Shown here piece after piece: positions 47,985 to 57,104 of a stretch of 64,000 nt of DNA. A program made the translations under genes and the position numbers. Source of the DNA: Bacteroidales bacterium. Lineage in GTDB: Bacteria; Bacteroidota; Bacteroidia; Bacteroidales; UBA932. A model generated the notes under the pieces. It saw only the letters and a list, made by a program, of their open reading frames with translations, was not told where the DNA came from and did not search any database. Each line of letters begins with the position of its first letter. The first letter of the stretch is position 1. The stretch is from NCBI GenBank assembly GCA_024699055.1, contig JAILQG010000053.1, forward strand, positions 1-64,000, written 5' to 3'.

Positions 47985-48787
47985 TACCTGGACGGGATTT
48001 TTCCTTCTTCGGTGGTGAGGAGAATGGAGACGCCGGCCCCCATGGTGAGGGGTACCTGGGAAGCGGCGGGATGCTGTTCGTAAACCACGGCATTCAGGGA
48101 ATCGGAATAGTCGCGGACACCCTTGTCAAAGGTTACCTTGGTGACGTTCAATGAATTGTCATGAATGGCGTCGACGGCACGCAGATACTTCATGCCCACT
48201 ACGTTGGGCGCATAGGTGCGGGACTCCTCCGAGCTGAGTCCGACCATGAGGTCGATGACTGCACCGCTCTCGATGAGGGTTCCGGCCTTTATCTCTTTGT
48301 TTTTGTACAGTTGACGGAGGACGTTGTTGGTGGCTATGTCGTTCACGTAGATGAGCCTGCCGAGCGTAAGGCCGCGGGAGGTGAGTTCCGCCTTTGCCTG
48401 GCGCATGGAATAGCCCTCCAGCAAGGGCATCATGACCTTCTTGGGTACAACCGCGTTGATTGTGAGCAGGACCCTCCGGCCTTTCTTGACCTTACTGCCA
48501 GCCACCGGATTCTGGGAGAAGACCGCCCCCCTCTGCATGCGGCGCACGTACACCGAATCGACCACCTTCACCTTCACGCCCGCATGCTCTGCGGTATATT
48601 TGGCTTCGGAGAAGGTCATATTGGTGAAATCGGGAACGGAAAACTCCTTCCCGTGCTGGGTGATGACGGAAAGGAGTATGTTTATCACGAGAACCAGGCC
48701 GACGATGAAGACGACGGCCCAGATAAGATTCTTTACTATCCAGTTGCTGAGGAAACCCTGTTTCTTCTTTGGTGATTCTTCTTCCAT
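47984..48787 (-). CDS. PASTA-domain membrane protein
   Basis: One TM helix then repeated PASTA-like segments (VPDFTNMTFSEAKYTAEHAGVKVKV; MPLLEGYSMRQAKAELTSRGLTLG). Confidence 0.88.
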   Translation of the reverse strand: MEEESPKKKQGFLSNWIVKNLIWAVVFIVGLVLVINILLSVITQHGKEFSVPDFTNMTFSEAKYTAEHAGVKVKVVDSVYVRRMQRGAVFSQNPVAGSKVKKGRRVLLTINAVVPKKVMMPLLEGYSMRQAKAELTSRGLTLGRLIYVNDIATNNVLRQLYKNKEIKAGTLIESGAVIDLMVGLSSEESRTYAPNVVGMKYLRAVDAIHDNSLNVTKVTFDKGVRDYSDSLNAVVYEQHPAASQVPLTMGAGVSILLTTEEGKIPSR

Positions 48788-48821
48788 AAGACACAAAGAT
48801 AGTAATTATTTCGGAGAATCA

Positions 48822-51680
48822 CTACCTTCTGGGAGGACCGCCGGGACCGCGCATGTTGCTGCGGTCCATGTTGCCGAAGCGGTAAGTGAGCGAGAAGATG
48901 ATATACCTGCCGAGCGTGTTGGTGAGCCTCTCCTGATGGTAGTTGTCGGAGTCGGTGACACTCAGCTGCTTGGCCTGCCCGAGGATGTCATAGCATTTGA
49001 CGGCGAAAGTGACCTTTTTGTCGAAAAGGAGTTTCTGGATTTCAGCGTTGAGCACGTACTCATCATCCTGCGGCGTGGTGTAGCCGGCGTACCAGTTGTA
49101 ATTTCCTTCGCCCTTGAAAGTGAGGCCCGGCTGATCCCAGGTCCAGTTGGCGGTAAGGCGCACCTGATTGTTCCAGGTGGTCGTCACATTTCCCGAGAGA
49201 GTGTTTCTGGAATTGTTGAGACGGGTGCGGCCGCCGACGGTCAGCTCGAGGGCATCGGTCCTGTAAGTGACGCGCAGGCGCTCGGTGAGGTTCAGCGCCC
49301 TGATCGTATTGACGTTGAAGTCGAGCTCATCCGCATCCCACTTCTTGAGGAACTCGTCCATGAAAGCGTAGTAGCCCTTGTCGTTATAGGTGGACATATC
49401 CACGTTGCTGCCTATGTAGGACGACGACTTGTTCCAGTTGCCCCAGAACATGTTGGAAATGGAGAAGTTCGACTTGCCGATGGGAATGTTTGCGAAGGAG
49501 TTGAGGCCGGCGTTCGCGGCGTCGGGGCCGTTCATCGGGATCGAGAAAGCGGAACCGTTGTTGTACCAGATGGCGCTGACGATGGGATCCTGGGTGTAAC
49601 TGGCATTCATGCGCACCATCACCGAAGCGAAAGTCTTCTTGTTGTTGTAACGGAACATTCCGTTGAGACTGTGCGAGAAGTAAGGTTTCAGCGACGGGTT
49701 ACCGAACGAGACGTTCAGGGGGTCGGTGTTGTCGGGAACCGGCATGAGCTGCTTGGTGCTGGGCTGACCGGAATTACCCCTGTAGAACAGCCTGGCGTTG
49801 GCATTTTCGCTGAAATCCCACCAGATCATGGCGGAGGGGGCGAATTTCCAACGGAAATCGTCGTACTCCTTGGGGGAATAGGAACCGTCCGTGGAATCGT
49901 ACTTCGTGGTGCTGTTGTATGTGCTTACGGGTATGGCCGAGAAGCCCACCTGTACGCGGGACTTCTCTTTCTGGTACATGAGGTTGACGCCTATGTTCTG
50001 CTGGTTCGTCTCGTTCACTATGTCGTTGGAATAGACGGGGTCCAGCGGACTGCCCGCGAGCAGATTATTGTAGGTACTCTTGTTGGAATTCGACCTTGAC
50101 CAGCTGTAGCTGTAGTTCCCCTCCAGGAACAGGTTCTCCATGAGCGGCTCGGTGTAAGTGGCACGGCCCCAAAGAGAATAGCTCCTGCTCTTCTGGTCTA
50201 TGTTCTGGTCCACCCTCGTATTCTCATCGCCCACCCAGGTGTCGGACGCGTTGAACGAGTTCATGATATTGTTCGAAAGAGAGTACCTTCCCATGACGGT
50301 GAGGGTGCGGCCGGGCTTGCCCAGGCGCTGCCGCAGAAGCGCGAAGCCGCTGGCGGAGAAATTCCTGTTCGAGCCGGTTTCGCTGCTGTTGCCCCGGTTG
50401 GTGAGTTCGGGGGAACTGCCGTTCAGATAGTCGGTGAGGGTGGTATAATTGTCTGTCTCGGAATAGCTTCCGCGGCCGAATTCAATTCTGGGTTCGAACA
50501 GGATGGAGGTATTCTTATTGAAGACGTGGTCGAGCCTCACGCCGAAACGATGGCCGTTGGATATGGTGTTGTTCGTGCCTTCGTTGTTGTATATGAGGTT
50601 GGAATTCTCGAGATAAGTGGTTTTCTCACTTTCGGAAATGATATCCCTGCCGGTATGGTTGAAGAGATAGTTGGCGCCCAGGTCCATCTTGTCCTGGAAG
50701 AGGGTCCATGCGCCGTTTGCGCCGGCCATGTAGGACGTGGTGATGCCGTTTCCGAAGAAGCCGCCCCTTCCGCCTCCGCGCATATTACCCATCATGCTGC
50801 CGGAGAGGTCATTGAAGCCGCGGTTGTTGGTATTGTTGGCATTGAGGATTATGCTCAGCTGCCTCTTTTCGGTAAAGTTGCCGATGAAACCGGCCCCCTG
50901 ATAGCGCCAGTCGTCCGCGAGGCCCTCCGAAGCGGGGATGTCATGTCCTGCGCCAGCCATGAGGTTACCGAACGCGCCGTTCAGCATGCCCTTCTTTACG
51001 GAAAGGTCGATGACGGTTTCCTCCTCGCCGTCGTCGATGCCGGTGAATTCAGCCTGCTCGCTCTTCTTGTTCACCACCTTGACGCTGTTGATTATCTTGG
51101 CGGGGATATTCTTGGATGCAAGCTGGGGATCGTCCAGGAAGAAGGTTTTGCCGGCTATTGTTATCTTTTTGATAGTCTGGCCGTTGGATGTGATGGTACC
51201 GTCGTCGTTCACTTCGATTCCGGGAAGCTTCTTGAGAAGGTCTTCCAGCACGTCGTTGTCGGTGGTCTTGAACGAGGAGGCGTTGTATTCCACCGTATCC
51301 TTCTTGACGATGATGGGATTGCCGACGTCGGTCACCTTCGCGCCCTCCAGCTGCATGGCGTCGGGTTCCATCTTCAGGGTTCCGAGCTCAAGGCTCTTCC
51401 CCTCCATCTTTATGGTCTGCTTAAAGTTTTTATAGCCAAGCAGTTCTGCCTTCAGCTCATAAGTGCCGTTTCGCACTCCGTCGAACTTTACGTCACCGTC
51501 GCTCCCGCTGAGGACGTATTTATAAACCTTGGAAGCCCCTTCGCGGGTAAGGGAAACGGTCGCGAAACTCACGGGCTCGCCGGTCTGGGAATCAGAGAAG
51601 ATGGCGGTAACAACGTTCTGCGCGGAAAGGCTTAAACTACATAAGAAGCAGCAGAACAAAAGGCAGATTCTGTATCTCAT
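48822..51680 (-). CDS. Outer-membrane beta-barrel protein with carboxypeptidase-regulatory-like domain; paralog of 7958-10852
   Basis: Signal peptide; VTDVGNPIIVKKDTVEYNASSFKTTDNDVLEDLLKKLPGIEV aligns with the first OMP. Confidence 0.85.
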   Translation of the reverse strand: MRYRICLLFCCFLCSLSLSAQNVVTAIFSDSQTGEPVSFATVSLTREGASKVYKYVLSGSDGDVKFDGVRNGTYELKAELLGYKNFKQTIKMEGKSLELGTLKMEPDAMQLEGAKVTDVGNPIIVKKDTVEYNASSFKTTDNDVLEDLLKKLPGIEVNDDGTITSNGQTIKKITIAGKTFFLDDPQLASKNIPAKIINSVKVVNKKSEQAEFTGIDDGEEETVIDLSVKKGMLNGAFGNLMAGAGHDIPASEGLADDWRYQGAGFIGNFTEKRQLSIILNANNTNNRGFNDLSGSMMGNMRGGGRGGFFGNGITTSYMAGANGAWTLFQDKMDLGANYLFNHTGRDIISESEKTTYLENSNLIYNNEGTNNTISNGHRFGVRLDHVFNKNTSILFEPRIEFGRGSYSETDNYTTLTDYLNGSSPELTNRGNSSETGSNRNFSASGFALLRQRLGKPGRTLTVMGRYSLSNNIMNSFNASDTWVGDENTRVDQNIDQKSRSYSLWGRATYTEPLMENLFLEGNYSYSWSRSNSNKSTYNNLLAGSPLDPVYSNDIVNETNQQNIGVNLMYQKEKSRVQVGFSAIPVSTYNSTTKYDSTDGSYSPKEYDDFRWKFAPSAMIWWDFSENANARLFYRGNSGQPSTKQLMPVPDNTDPLNVSFGNPSLKPYFSHSLNGMFRYNNKKTFASVMVRMNASYTQDPIVSAIWYNNGSAFSIPMNGPDAANAGLNSFANIPIGKSNFSISNMFWGNWNKSSSYIGSNVDMSTYNDKGYYAFMDEFLKKWDADELDFNVNTIRALNLTERLRVTYRTDALELTVGGRTRLNNSRNTLSGNVTTTWNNQVRLTANWTWDQPGLTFKGEGNYNWYAGYTTPQDDEYVLNAEIQKLLFDKKVTFAVKCYDILGQAKQLSVTDSDNYHQERLTNTLGRYIIFSLTYRFGNMDRSNMRGPGGPPRR

Positions 51681-51713
51681 AATAGATATTGGATGCGAAA
51701 AGGGGACGGAGGT

Positions 51714-52268
51714 TTACTTCACCCTGTCGGGATTTTCGGCGATGAATTTTTTCCACGACGACGAGCCGCCCTTCCCCTTGAGCGGGCTTGTCAGGGAGTA
51801 GAAATGACACATGGCTATCGCCAGTGCGTCGGTAGCATCGAGGAACTTGCTCTCGATGTTGATTCCGAGGGTTTTCTCCACCATGAGAGCCACCTGCTCC
51901 TTCGAGGCCGCGCCGTTCCCGCAAATCGCCATCTTGGCTTCGCGGGGGGCGTATTCGTGGATCGAAATGCCATGTGCTGCGGCGGCGGTCATGGCCGCTC
52001 CCTGGGCCCTTCCGAGCTTGAGGATAACCTGGGCGTTCTTGCCGTAGAAAGGTGATTCGATGGCAAGGTCGGTGGGGTGATGCAGGTCGCATAGGGCGTT
52101 CACCTTCTCGTAGATGCACTCAAGCTTGTCGTAGGGGTTCGCTATGCGGCGGAGGTCAAGCACTCCCATGTCCATGAAGGAAGGCTTGCCGGAGGCATCA
52201 GCACGGACGATCCCGAAACCAAGGATATTGGTTCCGGGATCGATGCCGAGGATGGTGCGGGGCTCCAT
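51714..52268 (-). CDS. ruvC: Crossover junction endodeoxyribonuclease RuvC
   Basis: ILGIDPGTNILGFGIV; LAIESPFYGKNAQVILKLGRAQGA; DATDALAIAMCH. Confidence 0.95.
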   Translation of the reverse strand: MEPRTILGIDPGTNILGFGIVRADASGKPSFMDMGVLDLRRIANPYDKLECIYEKVNALCDLHHPTDLAIESPFYGKNAQVILKLGRAQGAAMTAAAAHGISIHEYAPREAKMAICGNGAASKEQVALMVEKTLGINIESKFLDATDALAIAMCHFYSLTSPLKGKGGSSSWKKFIAENPDRVK

Positions 52269-53543
52269 CTACCGAATGATGTCGAAGCCCGTGTAGGGAC
52301 GCAGCACTTCGGGGATGACGATTCCGTCCGGAGTCTGGTTGTCTTCGAGCAGAGCGGCCACCACTCGCGGAAGTGCGAGGGAAGAGCCGTTGAGAGTGTG
52401 CGCGAGCTGCGGCTTGCCGTTCTCGTCGCGGTAGCGGAGATGCAGCCTGTTCGCCTGGTAGGTCTCGAAATTGCTCACCGATGAGATTTCGAGCCAGCGG
52501 CCCTGTGCGGCGCTCCAAAGCTCGAAGTCGTAGGTGATGGCCGAAGTGAAGGACATGTCCCCGCCGCAGAGGCGCAGGATATGATATTTCAGACCGAGGT
52601 CCCGTACGAGGCCTTCCACATGGGCTATCATCTCGTCGAGGGCGGCGTAACTGTTTTCGGGCTTCTCGATGCGGACGATCTCCACCTTGTCGAACTGGTG
52701 CAGGCGGTTCAGACCCCTTACGTCCTTGCCGTACGAACCGGCTTCACGGCGGAAGCACGGAGTATAGGCTGTAATCTTCTGGGGCAGCTGGTCGCCCTCG
52801 AGGATAACGTCACGGTAGATGTTGGTGAGGGGCACCTCAGCGGTGGGCACCAGATAGAAATCATCGAGCCCGACGTAGTACATCTGGGCCTCCTTGTCCG
52901 GCAGCTGGCCGGTGCCGAATCCCGATGCGGCGTTGACCACCACGGGAGGTTCGGTCTCGCTGTAGCCGGCAGCCGTGTTACGGTCGAGGAAGAAATTGAT
53001 GAGCGCGCGCTGGAGCTTTGCACCCTTGCCCTTGTACACGGGGAAGCCGGCGCCGGTTATCTTGACACCGAGGTCGAAGTCGATGAGATCGTACTTCTTG
53101 GCGAGTTCCCAATGAGGAAGGGCTCCTTCGGGAAGACGCACTTCTGCGGGGCCTCCTTCCTTGACCACCAGGTTGTCGGCAGCGCTCTTACCCTCCGGGA
53201 CAAGGCTGCACGGCAGGTTCGGAAGCAGGACCAGATTGTCCTGCAGTTCATTCGCGGCCTTTTCGCCCTGCTCCAGGAGTTCTGCGCTCTTGGTCTTGAG
53301 CTCAGCCACCGCGGCCTTCGCAGCTTCGGCCTCTTCCTTGAGGCCCTGCTTGAGCAGGACTCCGATCTCCCCTGCGCGCTTCTTCTGTTCTGCGAGCAGA
53401 TTGTCGCTCTGCTGCTGCAGCGAGCGGCGGAGGGAATCGAGTTCCAGCACTTTGTCAACTATCGGCTTGGCGTCGAAGTTCTTAACCTTCAGGCGGTCGA
53501 TGACCTGCTGCGGGTCATCGCGGAGCATTTTGAGTGTAAGCAT
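52269..53543 (-). CDS. serS: Serine-tRNA ligase
   Basis: N-terminal coiled coil; TAEVPLTNIYRD; CFRREAGSYGKDVRGLNRLHQFDKVEI. Confidence 0.97.
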   Translation of the reverse strand: MLTLKMLRDDPQQVIDRLKVKNFDAKPIVDKVLELDSLRRSLQQQSDNLLAEQKKRAGEIGVLLKQGLKEEAEAAKAAVAELKTKSAELLEQGEKAANELQDNLVLLPNLPCSLVPEGKSAADNLVVKEGGPAEVRLPEGALPHWELAKKYDLIDFDLGVKITGAGFPVYKGKGAKLQRALINFFLDRNTAAGYSETEPPVVVNAASGFGTGQLPDKEAQMYYVGLDDFYLVPTAEVPLTNIYRDVILEGDQLPQKITAYTPCFRREAGSYGKDVRGLNRLHQFDKVEIVRIEKPENSYAALDEMIAHVEGLVRDLGLKYHILRLCGGDMSFTSAITYDFELWSAAQGRWLEISSVSNFETYQANRLHLRYRDENGKPQLAHTLNGSSLALPRVVAALLEDNQTPDGIVIPEVLRPYTGFDIIR

Positions 53544-53556
53544 ATCTCGTTTAAAT

Positions 53557-53595
53557 CAAAAAAGGACCCTTCACTTATCTCGAAGCGGGGGTCCT
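53557..53595 (-). terminator. Rho-independent terminator of rplU-rpmA
   Basis: Minus-strand AGGACCC...GGGTCCT stem followed by T run. Confidence 0.75.
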
Positions 53596-53619
53596 GTTCA
53601 TTATTCTCTGCCTTCGGGA

Positions 53620-53880
53620 TTAGTTCTCAAAAGGAAGGACGGAGACGTAAGACTTGTCTTCTCTCTTGCGCTTGAAGACGACGGTGCCGTCGACGAGGGC
53701 GTAAAGGGTGTGATCCTTGCCCATACCGACGTTCTTGTCGGGGTTGTGCACGGTGCCCCTCTGGCGTACAAGAATGTTGCCGGCCTTTACTGTCTGACCT
53801 CCGAACTTCTTGATGCCCAAACGGTTGCTGTGACTGTCACGACCGTTCTTAGAACTGGATTGACCTTTCTTGTGTGCCAT
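53620..53880 (-). CDS. rpmA: 50S ribosomal protein bL27
   Basis: [43 protein letters not shown]. Confidence 0.98.
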   Translation of the reverse strand: MAHKKGQSSSKNGRDSHSNRLGIKKFGGQTVKAGNILVRQRGTVHNPDKNVGMGKDHTLYALVDGTVVFKRKREDKSYVSVLPFEN

Positions 53881-53885
53881 AGTGC

Positions 53886-54197
53886 TTAAGCGATTTCGTT
53901 GATCTTGATTTTGGACAGTTTCTGGCGATGGCCGTTGAGGGTCTGGAAGCCCTTGCGACGGATCTTCTTGAAGACTAACACTTTGTCTGCCTTTGCATCG
54001 TCATCGAGAACGGTGGCTTTCACCACTGCGCCTTTTACATAGGGAGTACCGACTTTGACCTTGCCTTCGTTGTCTACGAGAAGGACCTTGTCAAACTCTA
54101 CGTTTGCGTCTTTGGCCTGGGCAAGGCGCTGCACGAAAATCTCGTTTCCAGCCTCGACCTTGAACTGCTGGCCTGCAATGTCTACGATTGCGTACAT
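53886..54197 (-). CDS. rplU: 50S ribosomal protein bL21
   Basis: Start re-set to [25 protein letters not shown]. Confidence 0.97.
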   Translation of the reverse strand: MYAIVDIAGQQFKVEAGNEIFVQRLAQAKDANVEFDKVLLVDNEGKVKVGTPYVKGAVVKATVLDDDAKADKVLVFKKIRRKGFQTLNGHRQKLSKIKINEIA

Positions 54198-54289
54198 AAA
54201 TAAAAACTTATTAAAAGTTTTGACCGGAGGCGTCAGCCTTGAAAAACTGCTCTTTAAGGGCCCCGCAGCCTTCTGCAAAAATTGGGATG

Positions 54290-54320
54290 CAAAAGTAGCA
54301 ATTTTTTGATTATCTGCAAA
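54290..54320 (-). promoter_or_regulatory. rplU promoter
   Basis: Minus strand TTTG-N19-TACTTTTG (exact consensus). Confidence 0.65.
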
Positions 54321-54349
54321 ATAATTTGTTAAATTTGCGAAGAACAAAA

Positions 54350-55519
54350 ATGTTACCAGAGATGGACGGACCATTCATCTACAGCAAATACGTCACCGGC
54401 AAGCACTACATCGGCCGCAAGAGCGAGGCCCTCATACTGGGGAATCTGCTCTCGAAGGGCGAGAACGTTGTGATCTACGAACCCCCGAAGACCGGCAAGA
54501 TGTCGCTCGTTAGGCAGACTTTCTACAACATGCGCATCGCCGGAGGGCAGTTCGAAGTGGCGGAATTCTCGCTGCTCGGGGTCCGGAGCGCCGACGCTTT
54601 CATGCTCAAGTTCGGCAGCACCGTCCTGCGCCTGTTCTGCACTACCCCGTCGGAATACGCCGCCGCCGTGGACAAGTATCTTCCCGGAACGCACTTCGTC
54701 TTCGACAGCCGCGCTTTCGCAACTCAGGACCAGGTGCTTTCCCTCGGCTGGAGCACCGACGAAGCTGACCTGAGGGCGGTCATCTCCCTGCCGCTCCGTA
54801 TGGCCAGGGACTTCGGAAAACGCTGTTACATACTCCTGAACGAGTTCCAGGACATCGACCTCTTCGAGGGCGGAGACGGCATCTGCCGCGTCTTCGACTC
54901 CGAGATGAAAGCGCTGACGCCCGAGGACAGGCTGCTCTGCTCCTTCATCTTTATAGGCTCGCAGGTAAACGCCATGAAGGAACTTTTCGAGCGGCGCACG
55001 CTGTTCACCAGGAGCGTCGAGCACCTGCCTGTCAACCCCATCGATACCAAGGACATTATCGACTACACCGTCAAGGGTTTCCTCGTAAGCGGAAAGGTCA
55101 TCGAAAGGGACCTCATGCTCGGAGTGTGCAAGCTCTTCAAGGACAACATCTGGTACATCAACCATTTCGCCGCCATCTGCGACTCCCTCAGCAAGGGTTA
55201 TATCATGGAACCGGTGCTGCTGGAAGCCCTGGACATACTCATTTCCATACACCAGCCGCGCTTCATAGCCTATATGGAAGGGCTCACCATTTTCCAGGTC
55301 AGTCTGTTCAGGGCCATCCTGGAAGGGCACAAGAAGTTCAGTTCGGCCGGGGTCATCGACCACTACGGCCTCAACTCCTCCGCCAACGTAAGGCGCCTGA
55401 AGGACGCCCTGTGCAAAAAGGAGATCATCACCTTCGACGAAAAGGACGAGCCCGTCGTGCTGGATCCTCTCTTCGAATACTGGGCAAAGAAATATTATTT
55501 CGAGATAAAAGATGAATAA
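54350..55519 (+). CDS. P-loop NTPase-like protein (archaeal-ATPase-like fold), degenerate Walker motifs
   Basis: IGRKSEALILGNLLSKGENVVIYEPPKTGKMSLVRQTFYNM; CYILLNEFQDI; C-terminal winged-helix-like segment. Confidence 0.75.
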   Translation: MLPEMDGPFIYSKYVTGKHYIGRKSEALILGNLLSKGENVVIYEPPKTGKMSLVRQTFYNMRIAGGQFEVAEFSLLGVRSADAFMLKFGSTVLRLFCTTPSEYAAAVDKYLPGTHFVFDSRAFATQDQVLSLGWSTDEADLRAVISLPLRMARDFGKRCYILLNEFQDIDLFEGGDGICRVFDSEMKALTPEDRLLCSFIFIGSQVNAMKELFERRTLFTRSVEHLPVNPIDTKDIIDYTVKGFLVSGKVIERDLMLGVCKLFKDNIWYINHFAAICDSLSKGYIMEPVLLEALDILISIHQPRFIAYMEGLTIFQVSLFRAILEGHKKFSSAGVIDHYGLNSSANVRRLKDALCKKEIITFDEKDEPVVLDPLFEYWAKKYYFEIKDE

Positions 55520-56225
55520 GAGGATCGCCGTGCTCACCGGGGCCGGCGTAAGCGCCGAATCCGGGCTTGGGACCTACCGTGACAACGGGGGCCTCTGGGA
55601 CAACTACGACCCCATGGAAGTAGCTTCCATCGAGGGTTGGTACCGCAACCCGAAAAAGGTCCTGGAATTCTATAACATGGAGAGGGAGAACCTCAGGAAA
55701 GCCCAGCCCAATGAGGCCCATAAACTGATCGCCTCCCTTGAAAAGGATTACAGGGTGGACGTGATAACCCAGAACGTGGACAACCTGCACGAGCGCGCAG
55801 GCAGCACACACGTGGTGCATCTCCACGGCGAGGCCACGAAAGTGCGGCCCGAAAACACTTTCAACGACAGGGACGGCTTTTCCGAAAAGGAAGTCTTCGA
55901 CGTCGGCTATTCGGCAGTCCATCTCGGCGACAAAGCCCCCAACGGGGTTCAGCTGCGCCCGCACATAGTATTCTTCGGAGAAGCCGTTCCCAAGATGGAA
56001 ATGGCTATCGACATAGTCTCCAGGGCCGATATCGTGCTCATCGTGGGCACTTCGCTGAGCGTCTATCCGGCCGCCGGGCTCTACCGTTACGCTCCCGCTG
56101 ATGCACCGGTCTACATCATCGACCCGAAACCCGTCGGCCTGGCCGACAAACGCCTGCATCCCATACAGGCCGTGGCCACCGAAGGCATGAAATTGTTCAT
56201 CAAGGAAATAGAGGGCATCAAATAA
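55512..56225 (+). CDS. Sir2-family NAD-dependent deacylase-like protein lacking Zn-binding cysteines
   Basis: VLTGAGVSAESGLGTYRDNGGLW; ITQNVDNLHERAGSTHVVHLHG; QLRPHIVFFGE; GTSLSVYPAAG. Confidence 0.92.
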   Translation: MNKRIAVLTGAGVSAESGLGTYRDNGGLWDNYDPMEVASIEGWYRNPKKVLEFYNMERENLRKAQPNEAHKLIASLEKDYRVDVITQNVDNLHERAGSTHVVHLHGEATKVRPENTFNDRDGFSEKEVFDVGYSAVHLGDKAPNGVQLRPHIVFFGEAVPKMEMAIDIVSRADIVLIVGTSLSVYPAAGLYRYAPADAPVYIIDPKPVGLADKRLHPIQAVATEGMKLFIKEIEGIK

Positions 56226-56228
56226 AAA

Positions 56229-56253
56229 AACCGGCTGTCCGAGCCGGTTTTTT
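56229..56253. terminator. Bidirectional rho-independent terminator
   Basis: AAAAAAACCGGCT-GTCCG-AGCCGGTTTTTT between convergent genes. Confidence 0.8.
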
Positions 56254-56271
56254 AATGCCATAAGGAACCTG

Positions 56272-56637
56272 TTATTCAGCAGGCGCCTCTTCCTTCTTTC
56301 CGCCGAAAAGGCCCTCCAGGAAGCTGCCGGCGTTCTCGAGAGCGCCCTTGACATCGTCAGTTGCCCTCTGGGTGAACTTACCTACGATCTTGCCCTGAAT
56401 GGTGGCAAGCTCGCTCTTGAGTTCATCGGAAAGCTTGATGGACTTGACTTCTTCGCAGAGCTGCTGATACTTCTCGCTTGCCTCTTTCCACTGATCCTGG
56501 GTAAGGTTGTCGTAGTTCTTGTCGAGGTATTCGTAGAAGGACTGGAATTTCTGCACGGCGGCCTTTCCGGGATCGCACGAGGTAACGATCAATGCCGATG
56601 CCACGAAGGCAAGCATCATGAGGATGATCTTTTTCAT
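56272..56637 (-). CDS. Putative small lipoprotein
   Basis: MKKIILMMLAFVASALIVTSC lipobox; helical 121-aa protein. Confidence 0.75.
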   Translation of the reverse strand: MKKIILMMLAFVASALIVTSCDPGKAAVQKFQSFYEYLDKNYDNLTQDQWKEASEKYQQLCEEVKSIKLSDELKSELATIQGKIVGKFTQRATDDVKGALENAGSFLEGLFGGKKEEAPAE

Positions 56638-56692
56638 AATCGCTTGAAATTTAAGAGTTGATAATTAATTCTGAACGCAAAGTTAAAGAATA

Positions 56693-56723
56693 TTTGTAAA
56701 TAACAGAAAAAACCTTACCTTTG
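56693..56723 (+). promoter_or_regulatory. rpsU promoter
   Basis: TTTG-N19-TACCTTTG. Confidence 0.65.
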
Positions 56724-56736
56724 CATCCCCAAAGAA

Positions 56737-56748
56737 AAAGGAGGTGAT
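56737..56748 (+). promoter_or_regulatory. Extended Shine-Dalgarno sequence of rpsU
   Basis: AAAGGAGGTGAT, 6 nt before ATG 56755; complementary to the canonical 16S 3' end over 12 nt. Confidence 0.85.
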
Positions 56749-56754
56749 AAAAGC

Positions 56755-56949
56755 ATGATTATAGTACCGGTTAAAGATGGTGACAACATCGAACGCGCTC
56801 TCAAACGTTTCAAACGCAAGTTCGAAAAGACAGGGGCCATCCGTGAGCTCCGCGCCCGCAAGAATTTCGAGAAGCCGTCCGTAAAGAAGAGAATGGCCAG
56901 GGAAAAAGCCATCTACGTTCAGCATCTCCGCGACATGGAAGAGAACTAA
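56755..56949 (+). CDS. rpsU: 30S ribosomal protein bS21
   Basis: MIIVPVKDGDNIERALKRFKRKFEKTGAIRELRARKNFEKPSVKKRM. Confidence 0.97.
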   Translation: MIIVPVKDGDNIERALKRFKRKFEKTGAIRELRARKNFEKPSVKKRMAREKAIYVQHLRDMEEN

Positions 56950-56972
56950 TTATCTTTCAATCAATAAATTAA

Positions 56973-56998
56973 AACCGGCTCGAGCGAGCCGGTTTTTT
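56973..56998 (+). terminator. Rho-independent terminator of rpsU
   Basis: AACCGGCTCG-AG-CGAGCCGGTTTTTT. Confidence 0.85.
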
Positions 56999-57010
56999 GT
57001 TATCCACTTG

Positions 57011-57092
57011 TGCGGGTGGAGGGGTTCGAACCCTCACGTCTTTCGACACAGGATCCTAAGTCCTGCTTGTCTGCCAATTCCAACACACCCGC
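57011..57092 (-). tRNA. tRNA-Leu (anticodon TAG)
   Basis: Minus strand GCGGGTG acceptor, CAGGA-CTTAGGA-TCCTG anticodon arm, long variable arm, GGTTCGAACC T-loop; CCA not encoded. Confidence 0.93.
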
Positions 57093-57104
57093 CGGAATGT
57101 CTTC

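Noticed and set aside
54350-56225. Possible SIR2-containing anti-phage defence system
   Set aside because: The sirtuin is a compact CobB-size protein and the partner does not look like HerA, Argonaute or a STAND NTPase; kept only as an unusual enzyme pair.
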